Source: Streptomyces violaceusniger (lineage in GTDB: Bacteria; Actinomycetota; Actinomycetes; Streptomycetales; Streptomycetaceae). From it: DNA of 64,000 bases. Shown one piece after another: positions 38,493 through 48,422 of this stretch. Numbering within the stretch: the first letter of the stretch is position 1; every line of letters starts with the position of its first letter. The notes beneath the pieces were generated by a model. It was given only the letters and a program-made list of their open reading frames with translations. It made no database searches and was not told the DNA's origin. The stretch spans positions 3,844,001-3,908,000 of the forward strand of contig BJHW01000001.1 of assembly GCA_005405945.1 (NCBI GenBank), in the 5' to 3' direction. A program made the position numbers and the translations under genes.

Positions 38493-40282
38493 ATGCACGA
38501 AAAGACTCGCCGTGCCGTGCTCGGCACGGGCATCGCCGCCGCGGGCAGCGGTCTGCTCGCCGCCTGCGGCTCCCCCGGCCCACGCCCCCGCGCCGGAGGC
38601 CCCGACGGCACGGACGGCACGGACGGCAACGCGATGGGCGCCCCCGCCAGGCCCGGCGCGCCCGCGGACGACACCCCGGCGCAGTACGTCTCCCCCACGG
38701 CCCGGAGGTCGCCGCGGCCGAGCGGCGGCGGGGCCCCGGTCCGGTGCGCACCTTCCGGCTCACCGCCACCGCGACCACCCTGGACATCGGCGCCCGCAAG
38801 GTGACGTCCTGGGCGTACGAGGATCAGGTGCCGGGCCGGGAGATCCGGGTGACCGCGGGCGACACGATCGCCCTCACCCTCGCCAACAACCTGCCGCAGT
38901 CCACCACGCTGCACTGGCACGGCGTCCGGCTGCGCAACGACATGGACGGCGTCCCCGGAGTGACCCAGCGGCCGATCAAGACCGGCGCCGCCTTCGGCTA
39001 CCGCTTCACCGCGTTCTACCCCGGCACGTACTGGATCCATCCGCACTCGGGCGTCCAGCTGGACCGGGGGCTGTACGCACCGCTGATCGTGGAGGATCCG
39101 CACGAGCCGCTGACGTACGACAAGGAGTGGGTCGTCGTCCTGGACGACTGGCTCGACGGGGTGGGCGGCCGCACCCCGGACAAGGAGTTCGAACGGCTCA
39201 ACGCGGGCAAGGGCGGCGCGGTCGGCCATGCGATGGACGACGACTCGATGGACGGCGGCTCGACGGACGGCGGCTCGACGGACGGGGGCGGCAAGCGCGG
39301 CGCCAAGGCCAAGGCCACGGCCACCACCAAGGCCACGGCCACTACCAAGGCGACAGCGAAAGCCACAGCCAAAGCCACGGCGACAGCCAAGGCCACGGCC
39401 AAACGCGCCGCCGCCGGCGGCGACGGCGCCAAGCGCGACCACGCCCGCCCCACCACCGCGCGGAAGAAGGCCGCGCCCATGGAGAGCCGGCTGCTGGGCG
39501 GCCACGCGGGCAATGTCACCTACCCCTATTACCTGGTCAACGGCCGCACCCCCGAGTCCCCGCAGGTCTTCCGCGCCAAGCGCGGCGACCGGGTCCGCAT
39601 CCGCATCATCAACGCGGGTGGCGACACCGCCTTCCGCGTCGCCCTCGGCGGCCACCGGATGACCGTCACCCACACCGACGGCTACCCCGTCGTACCGGCC
39701 AAGACGGACGCGCTGCTGCTGGGCATGGGTGAGCGCTACGACGTGCTGGTCACCGTCAAGGACGGCGTCTTCCCGCTCGCCGTGATCGCCGAGGGCAAGG
39801 GGCGGTCCGCGATGGCGGTGCTGCGCACCCGCGGCAAGAACCCGGTGAAGTTCCCGCGCCCCAAGGAGCTGGACGGCGAGCTGCTCACCGCGGACCGGCT
39901 GAAGGCGGCGGAAGACGTCCGGCTGACGCCCAAGGAGCCCGACCGGATCATCCGGATGCGGCTCACCGGCTCGATGCGGAAGTGGGACTGGGCGATCAAC
40001 GGCCGACCGTACGACCCCTCGCAGCGCTACCCGGTACGGGAGGGCGAGCGGGTGCGGATCTCGTTCATCAACGGCACCGACATGTGGCATCCGGTCCATC
40101 TGCACGGCCACACCTTCGCGCTGCCGGACGGCGGCCCCCGTAAGGACACCACGGTCCTGCTGCCGCACCACAAGGTGAACGTGGACCTCGACGCCGACAA
40201 CCCGGGGCTGTGGATGGTCCACTGCCACAACGTCTACCACTCGGAGTCCGGGATGATGACCATCCTCGGTTACCAGAAGTGA
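38493..40282 (+). CDS. Multicopper oxidase lipoprotein with K/A/T-rich insert, one frameshift
   Basis: About 596 residues. The signal peptide holds twin Arg (TRRAVLGTG, Tat-like) and a lipobox LLAAC. Copper ligands: HWHGVRL, WIHPHSG, HPVHLHGHTF and HCHNVYHSESGM, a full type 1/2/3 set with Met as axial ligand. The frame breaks at 38699-38700 (YVSPT to PEVAAAERRR); one more G restores it. Between the first and second cupredoxin domains lies a basic, low-complexity segment (39291-39480; KAKATATTKATATTKAT pattern), unusual for the family. Likely oxidises Cu(I) or phenolic/metal substrates at the cell surface. Confidence 0.88.
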
Positions 40283-40354
40283 GGCCGAGCGTGACCGGCG
40301 TGAGAAGGGAGACACCCCCGGCTATCGCGTCAGAAAGACGATTACACTGGGCGC

Positions 40355-42108
40355 GTGCCTCAACTTCGCCTCGCTCTGAACCAGATCGACTCGACCGTCG
40401 GCGACCTCGACGGCAACACCGAATCGATACTCCACTGGACCCGGCACTCCGCCGAGCAGGGCGCCCATCTGGTGGCGTTCCCCGAGATGGTGCTGACCGG
40501 CTATCCCGTCGAGGACCTGGCGCTGCGCTCGTCCTTCGTCGAGGCGTCGCGCGCCGCGCTGCGCTCGCTCGCCGAGCGGCTGAACGCCGAGGGGCTGGGC
40601 GAGGTGCCGGTGGTCGTCGGCTACCTCGACCGCAGCGAGCGCGCCCGGCGCTACGGCCAGCCGGCCGGCTCACCGCAGAACGCGGGCGCCGTACTGCACC
40701 GGGGCACGGTCGCCCTGACCTTCGCCAAGCACCATCTGCCGAACTACGGCGTCTTCGACGAGTTCCGCTACTTCGTGCCCGGCGACACCCTGCCCATGGT
40801 GCGCGTCCACGGCATCGACGTGGCGCTCGCCATCTGCGAGGACCTGTGGCAGGACGGCGGCCGGGTGCCGGCCAGCTGCTCCGCGGGGCCGGGCTGCTGC
40901 TGTCGATCAACGCCTCGCCGTACGAGCGGGAGAAGGACGACACCCGGCTGGACCTGGTGCGCAAGCGGGCCCAGGAGGCGGGCTGCACCACTGCGTACCT
41001 GGCCATGATCGGCGGCCAGGACGAGCTGGTCTTCGACGGCGACTCGATCGTCGTGGACCGGGACGGCGAAGTCATCGCGCGCGCCCCGCAGTTCGCCGAG
41101 GGCTGTGTGCTGCTCGACCTCGAGCTGCCCGCCGCCGACCCGGGCTCGGTCCCCGAGGGGGTCGTGGACGACGGGCTCCGCGTCGACCACGTCACCCTCT
41201 CCGCCGACCCGCTGCCCCGCTACGAGCCGGAGCTCGCGGGCGGCGAGGCCGAGCGGCTGGGTGACGACGAGGAGATCTACACGGCGCTGGTCGTGGGGCT
41301 GCGGGCCTATGTGGCGAAGAACGGTTTCCGCAGTGTGCTGATCGGGCTCTCCGGCGGGATCGACTCCGCACTCGTCGCCGCCATCGCGTGTGACGCGGTC
41401 GGCGCGCAGAACGTGTACGGCGTCGCCATGCCCTCGCGCTACTCCTCCGAGCACTCGATCGACGACGCGGCCGAGCTGGCGCGGCGCACCGGGCTGAACT
41501 TCCGTACGGCCCCGATCGCCCCGATGTTCGACGCCTATATGGGCTCCCTGAGCCTCACTGGGCTGGCCGAGGAGAACCTGCAGTCGCGGCTGCGCGGCAC
41601 GATGCTGATGGCGATCTCCAACCAGGAGGGCCACATCGTCCTCGCCCCGGGCAACAAGTCCGAGCTGGCCTGCGGCTACTCCACGCTCTACGGGGACTCG
41701 GTCGGCGCGTACGGCCCGATCAAGGACGTCTACAAGACCTCCATCTTCCGCCTGGCGAAATGGCGTAACCGTGCGGCGGAGGAGCGGGGCCAGACCCCGC
41801 CCATCCCCGAGAACTCGATCACCAAGCCGCCGAGCGCCGAGCTGCGCCCCGGCCAGGTCGACACCGACTCGCTCCCCGACTACGACATCCTCGACCGGAT
41901 CCTGGAGCTGTATGTCGACCGTGACCAGGGGCGCGCGGAGATCGTGGCGGCGGGTTACGACGACGCTCTGGTGACCCGGATCCTGCGGCTGGTGGACACC
42001 GCCGAGTACAAGCGCCGGCAGTACCCGCCGGGCACGAAGATCTCCGCGAAGGGCTTCGGCAAGGACCGCCGGCTGCCCATCACCAACCGGTGGCGGGAGC
42101 GGGTCTGA
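40355..42108 (+). CDS. nadE: Glutamine-dependent NAD+ synthetase, one frameshift
   Basis: 584 residues. The N-terminal nitrilase-type glutaminase has Glu in AFPEMVLTGYP, Lys in TFAKHHLPNYG and Cys in LAICEDLW; the C-terminal synthetase has the ATP loop LIGLSGGIDSALVAAI (about residue 332) and NKSELACGYSTLYGD. It converts deamido-NAD to NAD with ammonia from glutamine. The frame breaks at about 40871-40875 (GGRVPA to LLRGAGLLLSINASP); one extra base gives a standard protein. The essential role makes a real null unlikely. Confidence 0.93.
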
Positions 42109-42144
42109 GGCTCTTGGGCGGCGTGACGCGCGGGCGCCGCGCTA

Positions 42145-42250
42145 TGACCGCGCCTGGGCGTCTGACCGCGCCTGGGCGTCTGACTACGCCTGGGCGTCTG
42201 ACCAGCGTCTGACTACGCCGGGGCGCCGTCTCACTACGCCTGGGCGTCCA
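42145..42250. repeat. 18-bp tandem repeats derived from the hydrolase 3' end
   Basis: TGACCGCGCCTGGGCGTC occurs twice (42145-42180), then TGACTACGCCTGGGCGTC (42181-42198) and two degenerate units. The motif CTACGCCTGGGCGTC is the end of the hydrolase coding sequence on the opposite strand, stop codon included (42234-42248). So the last codons and stop were amplified downstream. Confidence 0.8.
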
Positions 42251-43012
42251 GGAACGTCCTGATCAGGCCCAGCCACGCGGCGGGCGCCTCCGCGAACGGC
42301 AGATGGCCGGACGCCAGCTCGGCGAAGCGCGCCCCGGGGATCGCGTCCGCCACCTGGCGGTGGTGGTACGGCGTGGCCATCGCGTCCTGCGTCGTGGAGA
42401 TCACCAGGGTGGGCACCCGGATCCGGCCCAGGTCCTCGCGGACGTCGATCCGGCCGACCAGCTCGACCTGGTCGATCGCGCCGGGCGGCACGGAGGCGCG
42501 GGCGCCCTCGATCACCGTGGCGAGCTCCTCGGGCGTCATCCGGTCCAGATAGTCCGCACCCGCGCCGATGAGCGCCGTCCAGCGGGCGGCCGCCTCCTGG
42601 TCCCCCGAACGGAGATGGCGCAGCCAGTCGTCCACCAGGAGCCGCATACGGGCGCTGGGGTGGGCGAAGGTCGCGGTCAGGACCAGCGCGGTGACCCGCT
42701 CCGGATGACGGGTGGCGGCGCGCAGGGCGACCGGGCCGCCGAGGGAGTACCCGACGATGGCGAAGGTCTCCAGGCCCTCCTCGACGGCGGTGGCCACCAG
42801 CTGGTCGGCCAGGGTGTCGAGGTCCAGCGGGCCGCTCGCGCGCGGGGTACGGCCGGAGCCGGGGTAGTCGGGGCCGACCACGCGGTGGCGCGCGGCGAGG
42901 CCGTCCAGGATCGGGCCGTAGTTCCCCTCGATCGAGCCGGTCCCGCCGTGGGCGAGCAGCAGCCCGGGCCGGTGCCACGGACGATGCGGGCCAGGGGTGA
43001 GGTGCTGGTCAT
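42234..43012 (-). CDS. Alpha/beta hydrolase, one frameshift
   Basis: 259 residues. N terminus LLLAHGGTGSIEGNYGP (oxyanion HGG), nucleophile elbow GYSLGG (Ser), Asp in ISTTQDAMATPY and His in ASGHLPF complete the triad. The frame breaks at the C run 42963-42965 (TGPG to LLLAHGG); one more base joins MTSTSPLARIVRGTGPG to the rest. Substrate not predictable. Convergent with nadE. Confidence 0.85.
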
Positions 43013-43129
43013 CAGGTCTGTCCTTACGTCTGACGGCTGATGACGGGGACGCTAAAGCCTCACATGGATGTCAAAGTCAAGCCCGCCGACCCCCACCGAT
43101 GGAAAGGCCCCGCCGGGCGGCAGGGGCCT

Positions 43130-43400
43130 CGTCTCAGAGTGCCCCGTAGGGGCGCGGGGCTATATCAATATGCGGCTCCGCCGCAGGGCGCGACCAGCGA
43201 AGCCCCGGCTCGGCGCCCGGAGCGAAACCCCGGCTCGGGGGCTGGAGCGAAACCCCGGCTCGGCGCCCGGAGCGAAACCCCGGCTCGGGGGCTGGAGCGG
43301 AGCCCCGGCTCGGGGGCTGGGGCGGAGCCCCGGATTCGGGAAGGGGCGGGGAGGGGAACAGCCCGCCGCAGGCGTCACGCCCCGCCCCGGAACCCCGGAA
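43130..43400. repeat. GC-rich intergenic repeat, copy D
   Basis: Inverted core (ATATGCGGCTCCGCCGC, 43169-43185) followed by about five units of GAAACCCCGGCTCGGGGGCT type and then GGGAAGGGGCGGGGAGGGGA and GCCCGCCGCAGGCG. It ends within 20 bases of the stop of the MFS gene on the minus strand. The rest of the gap, 43013-43129, shows nothing recognisable. Confidence 0.75.
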
Positions 43401-43408
43401 CGCCCAGC

Positions 43409-44614
43409 TCAGCCCACCTCGGACATCTGCCGCATCGACTCACTGCTCGCGACAACCCGCGACCCATTCACCGGCGCCCGATCCGTCACCCCCGCGATCA
43501 GCGCGATCGCGAGGCCGATCACCGCGAGCACCGCGCCGACCAGCGTCGGGGAGGTCCAGCCCCAGCCCGCCGCGATGGCGACGCCGCCGAGCCACGCGCC
43601 ACCGGCGTTGGCCAGGTTGAAGGCGGAGTGGTTGGAGGCGGAGGCCAGCGTGGGGGCGTGCTGGGCCTTGTTCATCACCAGCATCTGGAGCGGCGTGGTG
43701 GTCATGAAGCCGACCGCGCCCAGCACCACGACCGACAGCAGCGCCGCCCACTTCACATGCACCGTGAAGTCGAAGACCACGAGCACGGCGGCCAGCGCCG
43801 CCAGCGAGCCGTAGAGCGTCGGCCGCAGCGCCCGGTCGGTCAGCGGACCGGCGACCAGGGCGCCCAGCGTCATGCCGATGCCGAACAGCGCCAGCACCAG
43901 GGTGACCGTCGACTCACCGAACCCGGTGACCTCGGTCATCATCGAGGCGAGGTAGCTGTAGACGGCGAAGACGCCGGCGAAGCCGAAGACGGCGGTGAGG
44001 AGCCCAAGCAGAACCTGGCGGTCGCGCAGCGCGCCGAGCTCCTGGCGCAGCCCGCCGTGCTGCTCGTGGGAGACCTGCGGCACGAGCCGGGCGAGCGCGG
44101 CCATGGCGACCACGCCGATCGCGGCGACGACCAGGAAGGTCGCGCGCCAGCCGAGGTTCTGGCCGAGCAAGGTGGCCACGGGGACGCCGACGATGTTGGC
44201 GATGGTCAGCCCGAGGAACATGGTGGCGACCGCGCGGGCCCGCCGGTCCTCGGTCACCAGCCGCGCGGCGACCACCGCGCCGACGCCGAAGAACGCGCCG
44301 TGGGGCAGCCCGGCGAGCACCCGGCCCGCGATCAGCAGCCCGAAGTTGGGGGCGAGGGCGGAGGCGAGGTTGCCCACCGTGAAGAGCGCCATGAGCAACA
44401 CGAGCATCCGCTTGCGCGGGATACGGGAACCGAGGGCGGTCAGCAGCGGAGCGCCCACCACGACTCCGATGGCGTAGGCGGAGACGAGGTATCCGGCCGT
44501 GGGCACCGAGGTGTCCAGATCGTTCGCGACATTGGGCAGCAGGCCCATCATCACGAATTCGGTAGTACCAATGCCGAAGGCGCTCACAGCAAGGGCGAGC
44601 AGGGCCAGGGGCAT
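43409..44614 (-). CDS. MFS efflux transporter (DHA1, AraJ/CmlR-like)
   Basis: 401 residues and 12 membrane segments. Start MPLALLALAVSAFGIGTTEFV is the typical N terminus of AraJ/chloramphenicol-efflux type DHA1 transporters, with G-(X)-SRIPRKRML in the cytoplasmic 2-3 loop and GRVLAGLPHGAFFG in segment 4. It probably exports small hydrophobic compounds or sugars by proton antiport. Stand-alone gene. Confidence 0.9.
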   Translation of the reverse strand: MPLALLALAVSAFGIGTTEFVMMGLLPNVANDLDTSVPTAGYLVSAYAIGVVVGAPLLTALGSRIPRKRMLVLLMALFTVGNLASALAPNFGLLIAGRVLAGLPHGAFFGVGAVVAARLVTEDRRARAVATMFLGLTIANIVGVPVATLLGQNLGWRATFLVVAAIGVVAMAALARLVPQVSHEQHGGLRQELGALRDRQVLLGLLTAVFGFAGVFAVYSYLASMMTEVTGFGESTVTLVLALFGIGMTLGALVAGPLTDRALRPTLYGSLAALAAVLVVFDFTVHVKWAALLSVVVLGAVGFMTTTPLQMLVMNKAQHAPTLASASNHSAFNLANAGGAWLGGVAIAAGWGWTSPTLVGAVLAVIGLAIALIAGVTDRAPVNGSRVVASSESMRQMSEVG

Positions 44615-44791
44615 GAGAGACCTTTCAAACGAAGGAGAAACGTGCAGGGATGCGTATGTTTTCTAGCTGAACAAAGTCTCGCACGCAGAATGTTCCCGAG
44701 GAGATCGCCAAGATGAACGGCGCGTAAGATCTCGCCGAGCGCCCCGTGAGCTGTGTCACCCGGCGCTATCGGCCCGGGTTCGATAACGGGC

Positions 44792-45817
44792 TCAGTAGTC
44801 GACCGACGCCGCCACCGGAAGGTGATCGCTCCCGGTCCTGGGCAGCGCCCACGCCGAGACCGGATCCAGCCCCCGCACCATGATCTGGTCGATCCGCGCC
44901 ATCGGGAACGAGGCGGGCCAGCTGAAGCCGAAGCCGTCGCCCGCCGCGCCCTGGGCGGACCGCATCTGCGCGGTGACGGGGGCGAGCGCGCGGTCGTTCA
45001 TGGTGCCGTTCAGATCGCCGAGCAGGATCACCTTGTGCAGCGGCTCCCGGGCGATGGCCTGGCCCAGCGCCTCGGCGCTGTCGTCGCGCTGCCCAGCGGT
45101 GAAGCCCGCGTTGAACTTCACCCGCACCGAGGGCAGATGGGCCACGTAGACGCCGACCTCACCACGCGGGGTGGCGACGGCGGTGCGCAGCGCCCGCGTC
45201 CAGCCCAGCTTGATGTCCACCGGCTTGGTGCCGGACAGCGGGTACTTGCTCCACAGCCCCACCGTGCCCTGCACGGTGTGGTAGCGGTACGTGCCCGCCA
45301 GGGCCCGCTCGTACGTCGGCACGGCCGAGCTCGTCAGCTCCTCCAGGGCCACCACATCGGCGCCCGAGGCGGCCACGTCCTTCGCGGTGCGGGTCGGATC
45401 GGCGTTCTCCGCGTTGACGTTGTGGGTGACGACGGTCAGGTCGCCGCCGCTGCCGGACTTGTCGGAGAACATCAGCCCGCCGAAGAGGTTCAGCCAGACG
45501 GCGACGGGCAGCACCAGCGCCAGCACGGCGCTCGCCGACCGCCGCACCAGGCCGAGCACCAGCAGCACCGGCAGGAGCAGGCCCAGCCACGGCAGGAAGG
45601 TCTCCAGCAGCGAGCCCAGGTTGCCCACCCGGTTGGGGACGTCGGCGTGGAAGATCATGACCAGGGCGAGCAGGACCGCGATCGCCGCCAGCACCAGTCC
45701 GCGCCGCCAGATGCCCCGATCGTTCCGGAACCGGTCGAACAGGCGGCCGATCCGGGAGCCCGATTGCTGGGGCGCGTCCCCGAGCTGTCCCGTCTCCTGC
45801 GTGTACGCCTGCGTCAT
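44792..45817 (-). CDS. Membrane-anchored endonuclease/exonuclease/phosphatase-family protein
   Basis: 341 residues. A charged cytoplasmic N terminus and three membrane segments (about 40-115) are followed by an extracellular EEP domain: VVTHNVNAEN, VALEELTSSA (catalytic Glu), VAHLPS, ILLGDLNGTMND (catalytic Asp/Asn) and TGSDHLPVAASV (His). Such proteins act on phosphodiesters outside the membrane. Substrate unknown. Confidence 0.9.
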   Translation of the reverse strand: MTQAYTQETGQLGDAPQQSGSRIGRLFDRFRNDRGIWRRGLVLAAIAVLLALVMIFHADVPNRVGNLGSLLETFLPWLGLLLPVLLVLGLVRRSASAVLALVLPVAVWLNLFGGLMFSDKSGSGGDLTVVTHNVNAENADPTRTAKDVAASGADVVALEELTSSAVPTYERALAGTYRYHTVQGTVGLWSKYPLSGTKPVDIKLGWTRALRTAVATPRGEVGVYVAHLPSVRVKFNAGFTAGQRDDSAEALGQAIAREPLHKVILLGDLNGTMNDRALAPVTAQMRSAQGAAGDGFGFSWPASFPMARIDQIMVRGLDPVSAWALPRTGSDHLPVAASVDY

Positions 45818-45993
45818 TCGCTGTCCCTCACTGCTTCAACTGCCGCGCCTTGGACTACGACCCTAGGTGATGACCAGGGCTTTTCCCGACGCCCCCGGTG
45901 GGGTGCTCCCCGTCCGAGGACGATGGGACGACGGCCGCGAGTTCCACATCCCGGCCCGGGAGGGGGTGTTGTGACACAACAGGCACAAACCGC

Positions 45994-46602
45994 TCAGCGG
46001 CGTGGGGAGACCCCTTCGAGGACCGTGTCGACAATCCGTTCGGCCAGCCCCTCGGGCAGTTCCTTCCACTCGTGGAGCATCGCGCGGGCGAGCATCGGGC
46101 CGGTGAAGAGGTCGGCGAGCAGTTCCAGATCCACGTCGGAGCGGATCTCGCCGCTCTCCCGGCCCCGCCGCAGCACGGCGCGCAGGCTCGCGCGGCGCGC
46201 CGCTATGACGTTCTCGTCGTAGGCCCGCCACAGCTCCTCGTGCGCGTGCATCTGGGTGATGACGCTGCGCAGCAGGGCGGAGTTGCGCTTGGCGAGCCCG
46301 CGCCGGCGCATGAACTCCAGGATGGTGACGAGGTCGTCGCGCACCGAGACCCCGGCCGGCTCGGGGCTGGGCTCCTCCAGGGAGCGCAGCACATCGAGCA
46401 TCAGCGCGTCCTTACCGGGCCAGCGGCGGTAGACGGTGGCCTTGCCGACCCCCGCCTCGCGGGCGATCCCCTCGATCGAAAGACCGCCGACCGAGGCGCC
46501 CTCCTCCAGCAGCCGCAGCGCGGCCTCGATGATCGCGGCGTCGGTGGCGGGGCTGCGGGGGCGGCCGCGGAGCCTGGGCGCGGAGCTCTCCGGTGCGCTC
46601 AT
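45994..46602 (-). CDS. TetR-family repressor of the adjacent exporter
   Basis: 202 residues. TetR HTH with IIEAALRLLEEG and GIAREAGVGKATVYRRWPGKDAL; ligand domain of the TetR_C type after it. ATG 46602 overlaps the exporter stop (ATGA), so regulator and exporter form an operon with the exporter first. The perfect palindrome in front of the exporter is the expected operator, giving autoregulation and induction by the exported compound. Confidence 0.92.
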   Translation of the reverse strand: MSAPESSAPRLRGRPRSPATDAAIIEAALRLLEEGASVGGLSIEGIAREAGVGKATVYRRWPGKDALMLDVLRSLEEPSPEPAGVSVRDDLVTILEFMRRRGLAKRNSALLRSVITQMHAHEELWRAYDENVIAARRASLRAVLRRGRESGEIRSDVDLELLADLFTGPMLARAMLHEWKELPEGLAERIVDTVLEGVSPRR

Positions 46603-48224
46603 CGGTCGACCGACGCCTCCTGCCGCGGATGCGGCCGCCCGTCGTCGGGGGCCCGGCCGGAGCCTTCCTTGCCGGGCAGGAAGGCCAGGACGACCAGCGC
46701 GCCGAGGACGGCGACGCCCGCCGAGCCGAGGGCGGTGATGTGCATGGCGTGGACGAAGGCGTCCTGGGCCGGGCCCACCAGCGCCTGGCCCCTGGGCCCC
46801 AGCTTCTCGGCGACCCCCATGGTGGCCTCGACGGACTCGCCCGCCGAGCGCTGTACGGACTCGGGCAGTCCGGGCACGGCGGCCAGGGTGTCCCGGATGC
46901 GGTCGCGATAGGCGGTGGAGAGCACCGAGCCCAGCACCGCGACCCCCAGCGCGCCGCCGACCTGCCGGAAGGTGTTGTTGAGCGCCGAACCGGAGCCGGC
47001 CTTCTGACGCGGCAGCGCCTGCATGATCCCGGTGGTCACCGGCGGCATGATGTGCGCCATTCCGGCGCCCTGAGCGAAGAACAGCACCTCGAGCACGACG
47101 ATCGGGGTGTCCACGCCCAGCAGCAGGAACCCCGTCATGGTGGCGGCCACCAGCAGCATCCCGCCGGTGCACACCGCGCGGGCGCCGAACCGCTCGACGA
47201 CCAGCCGGGCGCGCGGGGCGAAGATCAGCTGCGCCACGGCCAGCGGCAGGATCAGCAGCCCGGATTCGAGGGCGCTGTAGCCGCGCACGCTCTGGGTGTA
47301 GAAGACCATGAAGAAGGTCACGCCCATGAGGGCGAAGAAGACCAGGGCGACGGCGGCGATGGCGGCGGAGAAGGCGGGGTTGCGGAAGTAGCCGACATCG
47401 ATGGCCGGGTGGTCGCTGCGCTTCTCGTGCACCACGAACAGGGCCAGGACGGCGAGCCCGGCGGCGATCGAGACCAGCACCTGGGCCTCGGTGAAGTCGG
47501 CGAGTTGGCCGCCCTTGATGATGCCGTAGACCAGCAGGACGAGCCCGACCACGGACAGCAGCACGCCCAGCGGGTCCACCCGGCCGGGCGCCGGGTCCCT
47601 GGAGTCGGGGACGAGCACCACCATCGCGATCAGTCCGACGATCACGATCGGCACATTGACGAAGAAGACCGAACCCCACCAGAAGTGCTCGAGCAGCAGT
47701 CCGCCGGTGATCGGGCCGATGGCGATGGCCAGCCCCACCGCGGCGACCCAGATGCCGATCGCCTTGGCCTGCTCCTCGCGTTCGAAGACATTGACCAGGA
47801 TGGCCAGGGTCGCGGGCATCACGAAGGCGGCGCCAAGGCCCATGAGCGCCCGGAACCCGATGAGTTCACCGGGCGACCCGGAGAAGGCGGCGAGCACCGA
47901 ACCCATGCCGAACACCGCCATCCCGCCGAGCAGGACCTTCTTGCGGCCGATCCGGTCGCCGAGGATCCCCGCGGTGAACAGCAGCCCGGCGAAGACCAGC
48001 GTGTAGGAGTTGATCGCCCATTCGAGCTGGCTCTGGGTGGCGCCGAGCCCGGTGGGCTTCGGCGAGGCGATGGTCTTCATCGCCACGTTGAGTATCGAGT
48101 TGTCGAGGACGACGACCAGCACGCTGAACATCAGGACGACGAGGATCGCCCAGCGCCTGCGGTGGATCGCCTCGGGGACGCCGGACCCGGCCGACGCGCC
48201 CTGGGTGCTGGAGGGGCTTGCCAT
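46599..48224 (-). CDS. EmrB/QacA-type MFS drug exporter (DHA2, 14 TM)
   Basis: 541 residues. Begins VVLMFSVLVVVLDNSILNVA (DHA2 segment 1 with the conserved Asp), then GDRIGRKKVLLGGM (motif A) and GALGVAVLGSVLS near the end. 14 membrane segments. ATG 48224 is chosen because it matches the family N terminus; only a weak GGGCGG lies upstream. A much longer open frame continues upstream but is the antisense of panB. Regulated by the overlapping TetR gene. Confidence 0.92.
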   Translation of the reverse strand: MASPSSTQGASAGSGVPEAIHRRRWAILVVLMFSVLVVVLDNSILNVAMKTIASPKPTGLGATQSQLEWAINSYTLVFAGLLFTAGILGDRIGRKKVLLGGMAVFGMGSVLAAFSGSPGELIGFRALMGLGAAFVMPATLAILVNVFEREEQAKAIGIWVAAVGLAIAIGPITGGLLLEHFWWGSVFFVNVPIVIVGLIAMVVLVPDSRDPAPGRVDPLGVLLSVVGLVLLVYGIIKGGQLADFTEAQVLVSIAAGLAVLALFVVHEKRSDHPAIDVGYFRNPAFSAAIAAVALVFFALMGVTFFMVFYTQSVRGYSALESGLLILPLAVAQLIFAPRARLVVERFGARAVCTGGMLLVAATMTGFLLLGVDTPIVVLEVLFFAQGAGMAHIMPPVTTGIMQALPRQKAGSGSALNNTFRQVGGALGVAVLGSVLSTAYRDRIRDTLAAVPGLPESVQRSAGESVEATMGVAEKLGPRGQALVGPAQDAFVHAMHITALGSAGVAVLGALVVLAFLPGKEGSGRAPDDGRPHPRQEASVDR

Positions 48225-48248
48225 GCCGCCCAGGCTAGGCGACTTACG

Positions 48249-48267
48249 ATACGAGACCGTCTCGTAT
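48249..48267. promoter_or_regulatory. TetR operator: perfect 19-bp palindrome
   Basis: ATACGAGACCGTCTCGTAT has 9-bp arms around one base, 25 bases before the exporter start. On the minus strand it overlaps a -10-like TATCGT, so binding would block the exporter/tetR promoter. Operators of this ATACGAGAC type are known for TetR regulators of EmrB-like exporters. Confidence 0.85.
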
Positions 48268-48422
48268 TGGAAAATCTTTGCGAGGCCTTGGGCCGACGGG
48301 CCGTGGACGGGCGGGCCGTGGACGGGCGGGCCCACTTTCGCCCCGGCGGGAGCCGTGCCAGCATGGGGTTGGTCCGGGGACGCCGTCAGGGCGCCTCGAG
48401 ATGAGGAACAGGAGCCGTAGCG

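Noticed and set aside
38300..40315. Long minus-strand frame opposite the multicopper oxidase
   Set aside because: Shadow of the oxidase gene, which carries all copper motifs on the plus strand.
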